Origin: Pseudomonadota bacterium
GTDB taxonomy: Bacteria > Myxococcota_A > UBA796 > CAJQPC01
Assembly (NCBI GenBank): GCA_024228935.1
Contig: JAAESX010000255.1
Location: 49,473 to 113,472 of the forward strand
Length of the DNA stretch: 64,000 nucleotides
Direction: 5' to 3'
Of the stretch, positions 52,239 through 61,502 are shown one piece after another. How positions within the stretch are numbered: the stretch's first letter is position 1; each line of letters begins with the position of its first letter. The position numbers and the translations under genes are program-made. The notes beneath the pieces were generated by a model. It worked only from the letters and a program-made list of their open reading frames with translations, had not been told where the DNA came from and did not search any database.

Positions 52239-54188
52239 GTGCGGCTCATCACCACGCTCGCGATCCTGGGCATCAGCGGATGCACCTGGGTCGGACAGGA
52301 CGACTACGACACCCGGCTGAAGCAGCTGGACGACGACGGCGACGGCTACACGCGCGACGGGGGCGGCGACGACACCCAGGTCGACTGCGATGACAGCAAC
52401 GCGGACATCAACCCCGGCGCCGAGGAGACCTGGTACGACGGCATCGACTCCGACTGCATGGAGGACGACGACTACGACAAGGACCTCGACGGCTACCGCC
52501 ACGAGAGCTCCGGTGACTCCAGCGTCGACTGCAACGACACCGATGCCGGGATCTTCCCGGGCGCGACGGACACCTGGTACGACAACATCGACTCGGACTG
52601 CGCCGGGGACGACGACTTCGACCAGGACGGCGACGGCAAGCAGGCCGGCCCTCCCGATGGTCCCGGCACCGAGGACTGCAACGACCTCGACGCCACGATC
52701 AACTCGGACGCGACCGAGACCTGGTACGACGGCGTCGATCAGGACTGCGACGACCAGAACGACTACGACAAGGACGGCGACGGCTACGTCCAGCCCGAAC
52801 ACGTCGGCCTGACCACGTACTGGGACTTCGAGAACACCGAGGTCTGCACCGGGTGCGCCACGGGCAAGACGTCCGACTGCGACGACGAAGACGCGACCAT
52901 CTACCTGGGCGCCGAGGACACCTGGTACGACGGCATCGACTCCGACTGCATGGAGGACGACGACTACGACCAGGACGTCGACGGCTTCCAGGACGCCTCC
53001 GCCGGAGGCCCGGTCGCCGTCCAGGACTGCGACGACACCGACGAGGACGTCAGCCCCGACGGGCTCGAGGACCTGGTCGACTTCCGTGACCTGGACTGCG
53101 ACGGCGCCTTCGACTCGGTCCGCGCCCAGGACCAGGGGATGACGCTGGTCGACGGCCACGACCTGCGCGCCGGCGAGGACTCGACGAAGACCTACTTCAG
53201 CGTCGCCGGAGCCGAGATCGACACGGGCACGACCGCCTACTACGACACCGCGCTCGGCTTCTACTACAGCTTCACGGCCCCCCAGGACGGCATCCAGGAC
53301 GTCACGACCTGGCTCTCCAGCCTGACGTCGGACCCCGGCGCCTTCAACCTGTCCGGCGGTCACGACGTGATCATCGACGACGGCGAGATCCTGGGCGCGA
53401 CGGGTGTGCTGCTGACGGGGAGCAACCGCACCCTGGGCATCACGCGCTACCAGCTCGACGGGACGGGCACGCGCGAGTCCGCGACCGAGAACCTGACCAG
53501 CGTCTCGGCCGACTTCGACGACATCGCCATCGGCGTCGACGACACCGGCGTGGTGCACGCGTTCGGCTGCGACAGCAGCATCGGCCGCCTGCACTACATC
53601 CAGGCCAGCTCCAGCAGCTTCAGCACCGGCATCCTGACCGGCGCCAACAACTGGACGAGCGCGCTGTACTCCAGCTGCGACGTGCACTTCTTCGACGGCA
53701 CCGGCGCCGGCACGCTCGGCGTGACCGATGCCGCGACGGGCGAGTACGTGACCTTCACGTTCGACCCGACCTCGGCCGCGCCCGACCTGACCGAGGTCAC
53801 GCGCGACGCCACGCTCACCCCGCTGGACCTGGACTACCCCTGGTTCGCGAGCGAGCTGACCGAGGTGCTGGCCGACGAGGTCAACAGCGCCGTGGTGGTC
53901 ATCCAGGGCAGCGACGAGGCGCTCATCACGACGGGCGCCAGCGGACCGGTGAATACGGCCCTGGCCGTGCATCCGACCGACGGCACGCTGTTCATCACCT
54001 GGGTCAACGGCGACGGAGACGTCGGCCTGGCCTATGGCGACGTGGTCGGCGGGTTCGAGACGGCGACCATCAGCACGCAGTTCACGGCGCTCGAGGCGGT
54101 CCCCTGGGTCACCGCGACGGGCAACCACGTGATGATCGGTGTGCTCGGGACGAACGAGCTGGGCATGGCGGTCATCGCCGCGCCCTGA
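52239..54188 (+). CDS. MopE-type putative metal-binding repeat lipoprotein
   Basis: A 649-residue lipoprotein (start GTG, MRLITTLAILGISGC, Cys15). About five repeats of the MopE metal-binding type follow: DCDDxxxDIxPGAxExWYDGIDSDC, separated by D-x-DGDGY calcium-like loops, ending with a shortened copy (DCDDTDEDVSPDG). The C-terminal 350 residues form beta strands of unknown family. Such repeats are frequent in Myxococcota surface proteins and may bind copper or calcium, though only MopE itself has been studied. The end overlaps the convergent gene by 17 bp. Confidence 0.82.
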   Translation: MRLITTLAILGISGCTWVGQDDYDTRLKQLDDDGDGYTRDGGGDDTQVDCDDSNADINPGAEETWYDGIDSDCMEDDDYDKDLDGYRHESSGDSSVDCNDTDAGIFPGATDTWYDNIDSDCAGDDDFDQDGDGKQAGPPDGPGTEDCNDLDATINSDATETWYDGVDQDCDDQNDYDKDGDGYVQPEHVGLTTYWDFENTEVCTGCATGKTSDCDDEDATIYLGAEDTWYDGIDSDCMEDDDYDQDVDGFQDASAGGPVAVQDCDDTDEDVSPDGLEDLVDFRDLDCDGAFDSVRAQDQGMTLVDGHDLRAGEDSTKTYFSVAGAEIDTGTTAYYDTALGFYYSFTAPQDGIQDVTTWLSSLTSDPGAFNLSGGHDVIIDDGEILGATGVLLTGSNRTLGITRYQLDGTGTRESATENLTSVSADFDDIAIGVDDTGVVHAFGCDSSIGRLHYIQASSSSFSTGILTGANNWTSALYSSCDVHFFDGTGAGTLGVTDAATGEYVTFTFDPTSAAPDLTEVTRDATLTPLDLDYPWFASELTEVLADEVNSAVVVIQGSDEALITTGASGPVNTALAVHPTDGTLFITWVNGDGDVGLAYGDVVGGFETATISTQFTALEAVPWVTATGNHVMIGVLGTNELGMAVIAAP

Positions 54189-54951
54189 GCCGTCCTTCGG
54201 CGACGTCGAGTCGCCCGTTCGCATCGGGGTGGTCCGCCACCAGCAGCAACAGGTTCGCGGGCCCGTGCTGGACGAGCTCGGCCGGCGCGCCCTCGACGAC
54301 GACCAGCGCCCTGGGGTTCGCCAGCGCCTGATCGATCACGTCGTCCGGGGCCCCCGACGTGAGGAGCACCGACCCGCTCGACACCAGCGCACGGCGCACG
54401 GCGTCGGCGTCCTCGGTGACCCAGATCCCCGTCAGCTCGAGCCCGTTGCACGTCTTCGGCTTCGGAGCTCCGGGACCGGCGAGCTTCCGATGTCCGACCA
54501 CGCCGAGCCCCAGCCCGCCGAACAGCGCGACCAGCACCAGCGCCGTCATGCTGTCGAGCGCGCCCTTCATGCGGGCCAGATCCACGTCGCTGGCCTGTCC
54601 GTGCCGCGCCCCGGGGTCGCCCGCCCCAGACGCCGGGCCCTCGGACGCCGCAGCCGGCGGCTGGCCGTGGTCGAACCGGACCGTCGTGCCGGTCTCGCCG
54701 ACCTGGATGCGCGCGACCTCGCCCGGGCGCAGGGGCTTCATCGCCTCGTAGACGACCTCGCCGCCGCTCTCGACGCGCAGGACGCCCTCGCCCGGCGCCG
54801 GGGCCTCGCCGGTCCAGCTGGAGCCGTCAGCCGACAGCTCGACCGGTGTGCCCGCCAGGGTGACCACGGGGTCCTGGGCGCCCTCGACGACGACCCCCAT
54901 CGCCCCTTCGGAGAGGCCGGCGAGCGCTGCACCGAAGAGGAGCCACAACAT
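54172..54951 (-). CDS. Hypothetical membrane-anchored protein
   Basis: A 259-residue protein. MLWLLFGAALAGLSEG is a signal-like N terminus. A beta-rich region follows (VVVEGAQDPVVTLAGTPVELSADGSSW, ARIQVGETGTTVRFD), then an Ala/Gly/Pro linker, one membrane helix (MTALVLVALFGGLGLGVVG) and a cytosolic domain (KTCNGLELTGIWVTEDADAVRRAL, ALVVVEGAPAELV). No family was recognised. A TACAGA hexamer stands 6 nt before ATG 54951, overlapping the -10 of the divergent gene. Confidence 0.58.
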   Translation of the reverse strand: MLWLLFGAALAGLSEGAMGVVVEGAQDPVVTLAGTPVELSADGSSWTGEAPAPGEGVLRVESGGEVVYEAMKPLRPGEVARIQVGETGTTVRFDHGQPPAAASEGPASGAGDPGARHGQASDVDLARMKGALDSMTALVLVALFGGLGLGVVGHRKLAGPGAPKPKTCNGLELTGIWVTEDADAVRRALVSSGSVLLTSGAPDDVIDQALANPRALVVVEGAPAELVQHGPANLLLLVADHPDANGRLDVAEGRLRARR

Positions 54952-54957
54952 GGGAGA

Positions 54958-54967
54958 TCTGTATCAT
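54958..54967. promoter_or_regulatory. Bidirectional leaderless promoter sharing TA
   Basis: On the minus strand TACAGA (54963-54958) lies 6 nt before ATG 54951. On the plus strand TATCAT (54962-54967) lies 6 nt before ATG 54974. They share the TA at 54962-54963. Only 22 bp separate the two coding regions. Confidence 0.5.
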
Positions 54968-54973
54968 CCCGGC

Positions 54974-55459
54974 ATGCTCGCCCTGGCCCTCACCGCGTCC
55001 GTGTTCGCCGTCGAGCGCGAAGTCATCGGCACGATCGTGCTGCTGCCCGGGGTCGAGCTGGAGTCCGCCGAGTTGGAGCTGACGGCGGACATGGACACGA
55101 CCACGCTGGTCTTCGTGGACGACGGGAAGCCCCGCAGCGACGTGCGCGAGGACGGCACCTGGACCGCCGAGGGCGACCTCGAGTGGGCCCGCTGGACGCG
55201 CTCGGCGCTGTACGTGACGGTGCCCGACGGCGAGCGACAGCTGGTCTACTCGGACTTCGAGCAGACCGACGCCGAGGGCCCCCTGCGGTTCGGGTACCGC
55301 CTGCAGCACAAGGGCGAGCTGATGGCGCGCCGGTCGGTGTCCGCGTGGCCCGGTGGCGGCGTGCCGATCCGGACCGAGTCGCTGGCGAGCTTCTCGTTCG
55401 CGTGGGGCGCCATCGCGGTGGTGTACGTCGGCTTCGTGGTCACGCGGCGTCGCGAGTGA
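54974..55459 (+). CDS. Hypothetical exported protein with C-terminal membrane helix
   Basis: A 161-residue protein with a short signal-like start (MLALALTASVFAVEREV), a beta-rich middle (ELELTADMDTTTLVFVDDG, ALYVTVPDGERQLVYSDFE) and a C-terminal membrane helix FAWGAIAVVYVGFVVTRRRE with basic residues after it. Topology: outside domain, cytosolic Arg tail. No family was recognised. Its stop overlaps the start of the next membrane protein by one base (TGATG), so the two are coupled. Confidence 0.58.
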   Translation: MLALALTASVFAVEREVIGTIVLLPGVELESAELELTADMDTTTLVFVDDGKPRSDVREDGTWTAEGDLEWARWTRSALYVTVPDGERQLVYSDFEQTDAEGPLRFGYRLQHKGELMARRSVSAWPGGGVPIRTESLASFSFAWGAIAVVYVGFVVTRRRE

Positions 55460-57117
55460 TGGCCTGGACGAGGGGGCAGCAGGCCGCCGCCTCGCTCGCC
55501 GTGTTCGTGGCGCTGGCCGTCGTCTGGACGTGGCCGCTGGTGCTCTCGCCGGGCGACACGCTGGTCAGCGGGTTCGACACCTGGGGCGTCGTGTGGACGG
55601 TCCACGCCGCCGACACGCTCGGGCTCGACATGACGACGACCTCGAGCAGCTTCCCGTACGGCCAGAAGCTGCTGCGCTCGGACTCGGTGCTCCTGCTGCT
55701 GGCGATGAAGGCGGTGCCGTTCCGGCTACCCCCGGTCGGCGTCGTCTCGTTCCTGGCGCTGATGGGGCCCGCACTGTCGGCCTGGGCCGCGGAGCGCTGC
55801 GCGACGGCTCTCGGCGCGAGGTTCCCCTGGAGCCTGGTCGCCGGCGTCTCGTTCGGGTTCCTGGGACCGGCGGCCGCGGCGTTCTCGGGGGGCCAGGTGT
55901 ACGTCCTGTTCGACCCCTGGCTGCCGCTCCTGGGCTGGGCCTGGGTCCGAGCCGGGCACGCCGATGGAAAGCCGCTGCACGGCGTCCTGGCCGGCGTGGC
56001 CTGGTCGCTCTGCCTGCTGACGACGGTCTACGTCGGCATCGTCGCGACCCTGCTCGTCCTGCTCGGGATGTGGCCGCTGCGACGACGCTGGCGCAGCATG
56101 CTGCCGGCGGCCGCCGTCGCCCTGCCGGTGGGCCTGGCGTATGCCTGGATCTTCAGCCAGGGCGAGATGCGAGGGGACGCCATCACCACGGACCCCCGCC
56201 TGGTCCTGGAGATGGGATCCGCCTCGCTCGCCGGACTGGCCGCCTGGAGTCCGACGGCGACGCCCGTCTTCCACGACGTCTCGCCACTCGGCTGGACCAT
56301 CGTCGCCCTGGTCGCGTTCAGCCCGTTCCTGCCCGGCCGGCACGGCAGCCGCTGGTGGCTGGGCGTGGGACTCGTCGGCCTGGCGCTGGCCCTGGGACCG
56401 ACCCTTCGCGTCGACTCGCTCACGCAGAGCACCGCGCCCTGGGTGCTGTGGCCCGTCGCGACCGACGAGCTGGCCCGGTGGTTCCACTTCCCCATCCGCA
56501 TGCTGTGGCTCACGGCGCTCGCCTTCGGCATCGTGGCCGCGAGAGCCCTCACCGGACTGGGCCAGGACCGACCTCGTCTGGCGGCGCTCATCGTCGTCGC
56601 GTGTCTCGTCGAGAGCCCGCTCCTGACGCTGCGCCTGTGGGGACAGCCCGTGCCGGCGGCGCTGCCCTCGGCCTATGCCGCCACCCCAGAGGACAGGCCC
56701 TTGCTGGACCTGTTCCCGGCCGCCCACGGCGAGCCCATCGACTACCCGCTCTACCAGACCGACCTCACCTGCGCGTGGGCCGCCCTGCACCGCCGTCCCA
56801 TCGCCAACACCTGCCTCGACACGGTGCTCGGGGTGGACCCCCGCAGCCGCATCAGCGAGCGCGTCCACCACGACCTGCTCACGGGCGTCGAGGACACCGC
56901 GACCCGCGATCTCCTGGCCGATCTCGGGTTCGGGTCGGTGGTCGTCCGGGTCGACCACTACCTGCCGAGCGACCGGGCGCGCATCGTCGCGGGGCTCGAC
57001 GCCGCGCTGGGCGAGCCGCTGGCCGAGAGCACCGACGGCGGCGAACACCTGGTCGTCTGGGGCGTGCCGACGTCCTCGGCCGACCCGGTCGCGACGTACG
57101 AGGCGCTAGGGCTCTGA
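55459..57117 (+). CDS. Polytopic membrane protein, possibly a GT-C-type glycosyltransferase
   Basis: A 552-residue protein with ten or more membrane helices. The first loop (SPGDTLVSGFDTWGVVWTVHAADTLGLDM) with acidic residues after TM1, and a later HFPIRMLWLTALAFGI, recall membrane glycosyltransferases of the ArnT/PMT group. A soluble C-terminal part contains DLFPAAHGEPIDYPLYQT. This class is a guess from topology only. The end overlaps the convergent S41 protease gene by 12 bp. Confidence 0.6.
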   Translation: MAWTRGQQAAASLAVFVALAVVWTWPLVLSPGDTLVSGFDTWGVVWTVHAADTLGLDMTTTSSSFPYGQKLLRSDSVLLLLAMKAVPFRLPPVGVVSFLALMGPALSAWAAERCATALGARFPWSLVAGVSFGFLGPAAAAFSGGQVYVLFDPWLPLLGWAWVRAGHADGKPLHGVLAGVAWSLCLLTTVYVGIVATLLVLLGMWPLRRRWRSMLPAAAVALPVGLAYAWIFSQGEMRGDAITTDPRLVLEMGSASLAGLAAWSPTATPVFHDVSPLGWTIVALVAFSPFLPGRHGSRWWLGVGLVGLALALGPTLRVDSLTQSTAPWVLWPVATDELARWFHFPIRMLWLTALAFGIVAARALTGLGQDRPRLAALIVVACLVESPLLTLRLWGQPVPAALPSAYAATPEDRPLLDLFPAAHGEPIDYPLYQTDLTCAWAALHRRPIANTCLDTVLGVDPRSRISERVHHDLLTGVEDTATRDLLADLGFGSVVVRVDHYLPSDRARIVAGLDAALGEPLAESTDGGEHLVVWGVPTSSADPVATYEALGL

Positions 57118-59655
57118 GGGCCCCTCGGTGACCGCTGCGTCGAGCTCGCCGCGCACGTAGAAGATGCGTCGGGTCCGCAGGCCCTGGTCGTCCACGACGT
57201 CGAACACGTAGCGGTTCCGGCCCGGCACGACGTCGACCTCGAGGTCGATCTGGCCTCGGCTGCCGCTGACGTCCTGGTACAGCAGCTTGTCACCCGCTCC
57301 CCAGGCCGTGACGTGGTCCAGGCCCTGCTCGTCCGAGACGGTCGCCGACAGCGCCAGGACACCCACAGGGGCCGTCGTCGGGGCGTCCAGCTTCACGGCG
57401 GGGGCCCGCAGCCGCACGGTCGAGCCGTCCTGGGGCACCTCGAGCGCCCACTCGGTGATCTCGCCGAAGCGGGACTCGTCCACGATGACGTGCAACGGCA
57501 CCGGCCCCTCGGCGGCTCCGGACAGGTCCAGCCCCAGGTGCCCGATGCGGCTCTGGTCGGGGCCGACGGACGGCACCGCGGCGCCCTCGTCGGTCAGCAC
57601 GACGCCGGCGCTCTCGGGGTACTCGAACCGCAGCAGGAGCCCCGCCAGGGCGTGCTCGCTGAGGTTGGTCAGCTCGACCCGGGCGTAGTCCCCGCTCTCG
57701 TGCTTCACGAGGGCGATGTCGAGCTCGACCTCGGGGGGCGGCGAGCCGGCGTAGCCCTTCTGGAAGACGAAGCCGCCGACGTCCGGCCGCCCGTCCGACT
57801 CGACGGTGGCGCTGATGACCGCTTCCCGCGCCATGAGGCCCGGCCGGATGCGGACCGTGGCCGAGCCGGTGCCCGAGCGCGCGGGACCGATGACGCCGAC
57901 CGGCAGGACCATGCGGTTGAAGGTCTTGTCGTCGCTGTCGAGCCGCACAAGCACGCGATGGAGCGGCTCGTCACCCAGGTTCGTCACCTCGACCCGCAGC
58001 TCGGCGTCCTTCCCGGAGACGAGCGGTTGCTGCTCGACGAGCTCGACCTCGACCTGGGGCGCCTCGCCGATCCCGGACGCTGGCGCCCAGTCGATGTCCC
58101 GCGCGGCATAGGTCGCGATGAGCCGCTGCTCCTCCTCGGCGCGGACCAGTTCGCGCACCTGGCCTGCGGCCTCGAGCACCGAGCCCCGGTCGCTCCCGCG
58201 CGACAGCGCCAGCACGCGCACAGCCAGGTCGAGCCAGACGTCGTCCCGCTCGGGGGGCGCCTCGCCTTCCCGCCAGCCGAAGTGCTCGTCGACGAACAGC
58301 AGCGGCTCGGGCCCGCCGTCGTCCACCCGGTCGTCCCGCATGGCGACGCCGCCCTCGCCGAACTGGACCTCGCCCACAGGCAGGTCGGCCGGGATGCCGC
58401 CCAGGTCGTGGATCGAGAGCCCGCCCGCGAGCAGGTACTCGGCGACGGTCAGCTTCAGGCGCACGCCCGGCTCGAGCGTGTAGAGCTTCTGGACGGTGCC
58501 CTTGCCGTACGTCCGCGTGCCGATGAGGACACCTCGGTCGAGCTCGCGCAGACTGCCGGCCAGGATCTCGGAGCCCGAGGCCGTTCGGTGGTTCTGCAGC
58601 ACGACGATGGGCACGTCGGGCTCGTCGATGTCGTCGGCGGCCCAGATGTGGGCGACCAGCCCGTTGACCTTGCCGCCGTCGCGCCCGACGGTGTGCACCA
58701 GGTCGCCGCCCTTCACGAAGGCGTCCGCCGAGTTGGCCGACTGCATCATCGAGCCGCCCGTGTTGTCGCGAAGGTCGATGACCAGCCCTCGTCGAAGGGC
58801 GTCGTCGGCGTCGAGCTCGATGAGCGCGCGGGACAGGTACGACTCGGTCAGCTCGCTGAAGTGGTCGATCCGGATGTACCCGAAGCCGTCGCCCAGGGCC
58901 TTCCACTCGACGTTCGGCTCCTTGATCTCCTGGCGCGGGACGACGAACGTCAGCTCGGCCAGCTCGCCGTCGACGTCGCGTCGCACGTCGAGCTCGACCT
59001 GACTGGCCTTGGGCCCGGTGATGCGCGCGACGGCGTCGGTGACGGTCATGCCCACCGTCGACTCGCCATCGATGCGCAGCAGGACGTCCCCGCTCTCGAG
59101 CCCCGCCTGGTCCGCCGGATCGCTCGGGAAGACCTCCTCGAGGATCAAGGCGCCATTGGTCTTCCCGATCCGCGCGCCAATCCCGTAGAAGGTGCCCTTG
59201 AGGCGCTTGTCGAAGGCCTGCAGCCGCTCGCCGTACAACAGGCGGCTGTGGCGGTCGAGCGCGTCGGTCACCCCGCTCAGGAGCACCACGCGCAGGTCGA
59301 GGTCGGGCTCCAGCGGCCGATCGGCCGAGACGACGAGCGCCTCGAGCTCACGCAGGCTGCGTCCCAGTGAGTTCCAGCCCGCGACGGTGACCTGTCCGAG
59401 CTCCTGGCCGTCGCCCAGCGCCAGAGTGACGGTGCTGCCGTCGCGCGAGACCATGAGCCACTCGACGTCGATCTCGAGCTGCTGGGCGGCCGCCGCGAAG
59501 ACCTGGGGCGTCAGCAGGTCGCCGCGGTCCAGGTACAGGCTGTCGATGCGCGAGAGCGCGTCCGAGTAGAGGTCCGGCGCATCGGCGCGGGCTGGCACAC
59601 TGGCCAGCGCGAGGAGCCCGAGCACGGGCAGGAACTGGCGGACGCGCAGGCTCAC
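57106..59655 (-). CDS. S41 family C-terminal processing peptidase with PDZ domain
   Basis: An 849-residue exported protease (GTG start, VRQFLPVLGLLALASVPARA signal). The N-terminal DRHSRLLYGERLQAF and FYGIGARIGK lead into a PDZ domain (ILEEVFPSDPADQAGLESGDVLLRIDG). The S41 catalytic core has VIDLRDNTGGSM, Ser362 in ASGSEILAGSL and the catalytic Lys near 387 in TYGKGTVQ. The remaining 400 residues form several beta-sandwich-like modules (VEVELVEQQPLVSGKDAELRVEVTNLG...). This is longer than typical CtpA. The role is probably periplasmic processing of envelope proteins. Divergent from larB. Confidence 0.9.
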   Translation of the reverse strand: MSLRVRQFLPVLGLLALASVPARADAPDLYSDALSRIDSLYLDRGDLLTPQVFAAAAQQLEIDVEWLMVSRDGSTVTLALGDGQELGQVTVAGWNSLGRSLRELEALVVSADRPLEPDLDLRVVLLSGVTDALDRHSRLLYGERLQAFDKRLKGTFYGIGARIGKTNGALILEEVFPSDPADQAGLESGDVLLRIDGESTVGMTVTDAVARITGPKASQVELDVRRDVDGELAELTFVVPRQEIKEPNVEWKALGDGFGYIRIDHFSELTESYLSRALIELDADDALRRGLVIDLRDNTGGSMMQSANSADAFVKGGDLVHTVGRDGGKVNGLVAHIWAADDIDEPDVPIVVLQNHRTASGSEILAGSLRELDRGVLIGTRTYGKGTVQKLYTLEPGVRLKLTVAEYLLAGGLSIHDLGGIPADLPVGEVQFGEGGVAMRDDRVDDGGPEPLLFVDEHFGWREGEAPPERDDVWLDLAVRVLALSRGSDRGSVLEAAGQVRELVRAEEEQRLIATYAARDIDWAPASGIGEAPQVEVELVEQQPLVSGKDAELRVEVTNLGDEPLHRVLVRLDSDDKTFNRMVLPVGVIGPARSGTGSATVRIRPGLMAREAVISATVESDGRPDVGGFVFQKGYAGSPPPEVELDIALVKHESGDYARVELTNLSEHALAGLLLRFEYPESAGVVLTDEGAAVPSVGPDQSRIGHLGLDLSGAAEGPVPLHVIVDESRFGEITEWALEVPQDGSTVRLRAPAVKLDAPTTAPVGVLALSATVSDEQGLDHVTAWGAGDKLLYQDVSGSRGQIDLEVDVVPGRNRYVFDVVDDQGLRTRRIFYVRGELDAAVTEGPSEP

Positions 59656-59706
59656 GAAGTAGGAGAGTACCGCTCAGCGCTCGGCGCCGCAGCACAGGGA
59701 GCACTC

Positions 59707-60342
59707 ATGGACGATGCGACGGTCGACCTCGACCGCCTGGAGCGGACCGGCGTGCCCGAGGTCGTCTTCGGAGAGGGCAAGTCCGCGGCGCAGATCCGCG
59801 GGATCGCCGGCGAGCTCCTGGGCGCCGGCCAGGATCTGCTGGTCACCCGCCTGGACGCCGACAAAGCCGCCCAGCTGGCCGACCTGGGCGAGTACCACCC
59901 GCGCGCCCGCGTGCTGGTGAAGACCCACGAGTGGGTGGACCGGGGTCGGGGCGAGATCGCCGTGATCTGCGCGGGCACCTCGGACCTCCCCGTCGCCGAC
60001 GAGGCGGCCATCGTGGCCCACGCCCTGGGAAACCGCGTCCACCGGATCACGGACGTCGGCGTGGCCGGGCTGCACCGCCTGCTCGCGCACCAGGACGCCC
60101 TGCGGCGCTGCCACGTCCTGATCGTCGTCGCCGGCATGGAAGGCGCGCTTCCCAGCGTCGTCGCCGGACTGACCGATCGGCCCGTCATCGCGGTGCCCAC
60201 CAGCATCGGGTACGGCGCCAGCTTCGGGGGCATCGCGGCGCTCCTGGGCATGCTGACGAGCTGCGGCTCGGGCGTCTCGGTCGTGAACATCGACAATGGC
60301 TTCGGAGCAGCGTTCTCCGCCTCGAGGATCAACCGCCTGTGA
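59707..60342 (+). CDS. larB: LarB, nickel pincer cofactor biosynthesis carboxylase
   Basis: A 211-residue protein of the LarB family, which carboxylates and hydrolyses nicotinic acid adenine dinucleotide to make the pyridinium precursor of the nickel-pincer nucleotide. The family pattern is LDRLERTGVPEVVFGEGKSAAQ at the N terminus and an AIR-carboxylase-like core with CAGTSDLPVADEA, VAGMEGALPSVVAGLTDRPVIAVPTSIGYG and NIDNGFGAAFSAS. It overlaps larC by GTGA. No larA or larE is seen in the window. Confidence 0.93.
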   Translation: MDDATVDLDRLERTGVPEVVFGEGKSAAQIRGIAGELLGAGQDLLVTRLDADKAAQLADLGEYHPRARVLVKTHEWVDRGRGEIAVICAGTSDLPVADEAAIVAHALGNRVHRITDVGVAGLHRLLAHQDALRRCHVLIVVAGMEGALPSVVAGLTDRPVIAVPTSIGYGASFGGIAALLGMLTSCGSGVSVVNIDNGFGAAFSASRINRL

Positions 60343-61502
60343 GCACGCTCTGGATCGACGCGACCAACGGGATCGCCGGCGACATGTTCTGCGCCGCGCT
60401 GCTGGACGCCGGCGGTGACCTGGACGCCCTGCGCGCCGCCATCGCTCCGCTGGTCGACGTCGAGCTCTCCACGAGCACCGTTCGCCGTCACGGCTTCGCC
60501 GCTGTGAAGTTCAACGTCGGGTTCCAGGCCGGCGACCACGATCACGTGCACTGGTCCGGCCTGCGCGAGCGCATCGAGCACGCCGGCCTGCCCGAGCGGG
60601 TCACCCGACGCGCGCTCGCCGCGTTCGGCCTGCTGGCCCGAGCCGAGGCGCGGGTCCATGGCACCACCGTCGAGCAGGTCGCGTTCCACGAGGTGGGCGC
60701 CGCAGACTCGATCGCCGACATGGTCGGGGCCTGCGTCCTGCTCGAGCAGCTGGGGGTGGACGAGGTGGTCTGCACGGCGCTCCCGGCCGGTTCCGGCACC
60801 GTTCAGACACAGCACGGGCCGCTCGACGTCCCCGCCCCCGCCACGATCGGCGTCCTGGCGGGCTGGCCGATGGTCCAGGACGGCCGCCCCGGCGAGCTCG
60901 TCACGCCCACGGGAGCCGCGCTGGTCGCCGCGCTCGCGACGTTCGGTCCCATGCCCTCGATGCGCATCGCCGGCCAGGGCCGCGGCGCCGGCACGAGGGA
61001 CCCCGACGCCTGGTCGAACACCGTCCGCGTGGTCCTGGGCGAGCGGGTCGACGCGCCGTCCCCGCGCACCGTCCAGGTCATCGAGGCCCAGGTCGACGAC
61101 ATGACCGGCGAGCACCTGCCGCCGCTCTTCGACGCCCTGTTCGCCGCCGGCGCCATCGACGCGTACGCCACCCCCATCCTGATGAAGAAGGGTCGGTCCG
61201 GGCTCTTGATCACCGCGCTCGCGACCGACGCCGAGCCCGTGGAGACCGCGCTCTTGACCCACTCGTCGACGTTCGGGGTGCGCACCCGCCAGGCCGAGCG
61301 ACGCGTGCTCGACCGGCGCCACGTCGAGGTCAACACCCGGTTCGGCGCGGTGCGGGTCAAGCTGGGCAGCGAGGCCGGCGAGCTGCTGCACGCCAGCCCC
61401 GAGCTCGTGGACTGCGCGGCCCGCGCGCGAGAGCATGGGGTGTCCGTCGCCCGGGTCCAGGCGGCGGCCGTGGCAGCCCTGGAGGAGGACGGATGGCCCT
61501 GA
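60339..61502 (+). CDS. larC: LarC, nickel insertion protein for the nickel pincer cofactor
   Basis: A 387-residue protein of the LarC family, which inserts nickel into the pincer nucleotide in a CTP-dependent reaction. The start WIDATNGIAGDMFCAALLDAG is the conserved N-terminal motif. FHEVGAADSIADMVGACVLLEQLG and VTPTGAALVAALA follow, then VIEAQVDDMTGEHLPPLFDALFAAGAIDAYATPILMKKGR. A His-containing stretch (GDHDHVHW) is short compared with the His-rich loop of some LarC proteins. Here it is one continuous gene rather than the frameshifted larC1/C2 arrangement of Lactiplantibacillus. Overlaps the next gene by 10 bp. Confidence 0.93.
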   Translation: MSTLWIDATNGIAGDMFCAALLDAGGDLDALRAAIAPLVDVELSTSTVRRHGFAAVKFNVGFQAGDHDHVHWSGLRERIEHAGLPERVTRRALAAFGLLARAEARVHGTTVEQVAFHEVGAADSIADMVGACVLLEQLGVDEVVCTALPAGSGTVQTQHGPLDVPAPATIGVLAGWPMVQDGRPGELVTPTGAALVAALATFGPMPSMRIAGQGRGAGTRDPDAWSNTVRVVLGERVDAPSPRTVQVIEAQVDDMTGEHLPPLFDALFAAGAIDAYATPILMKKGRSGLLITALATDAEPVETALLTHSSTFGVRTRQAERRVLDRRHVEVNTRFGAVRVKLGSEAGELLHASPELVDCAARAREHGVSVARVQAAAVAALEEDGWP

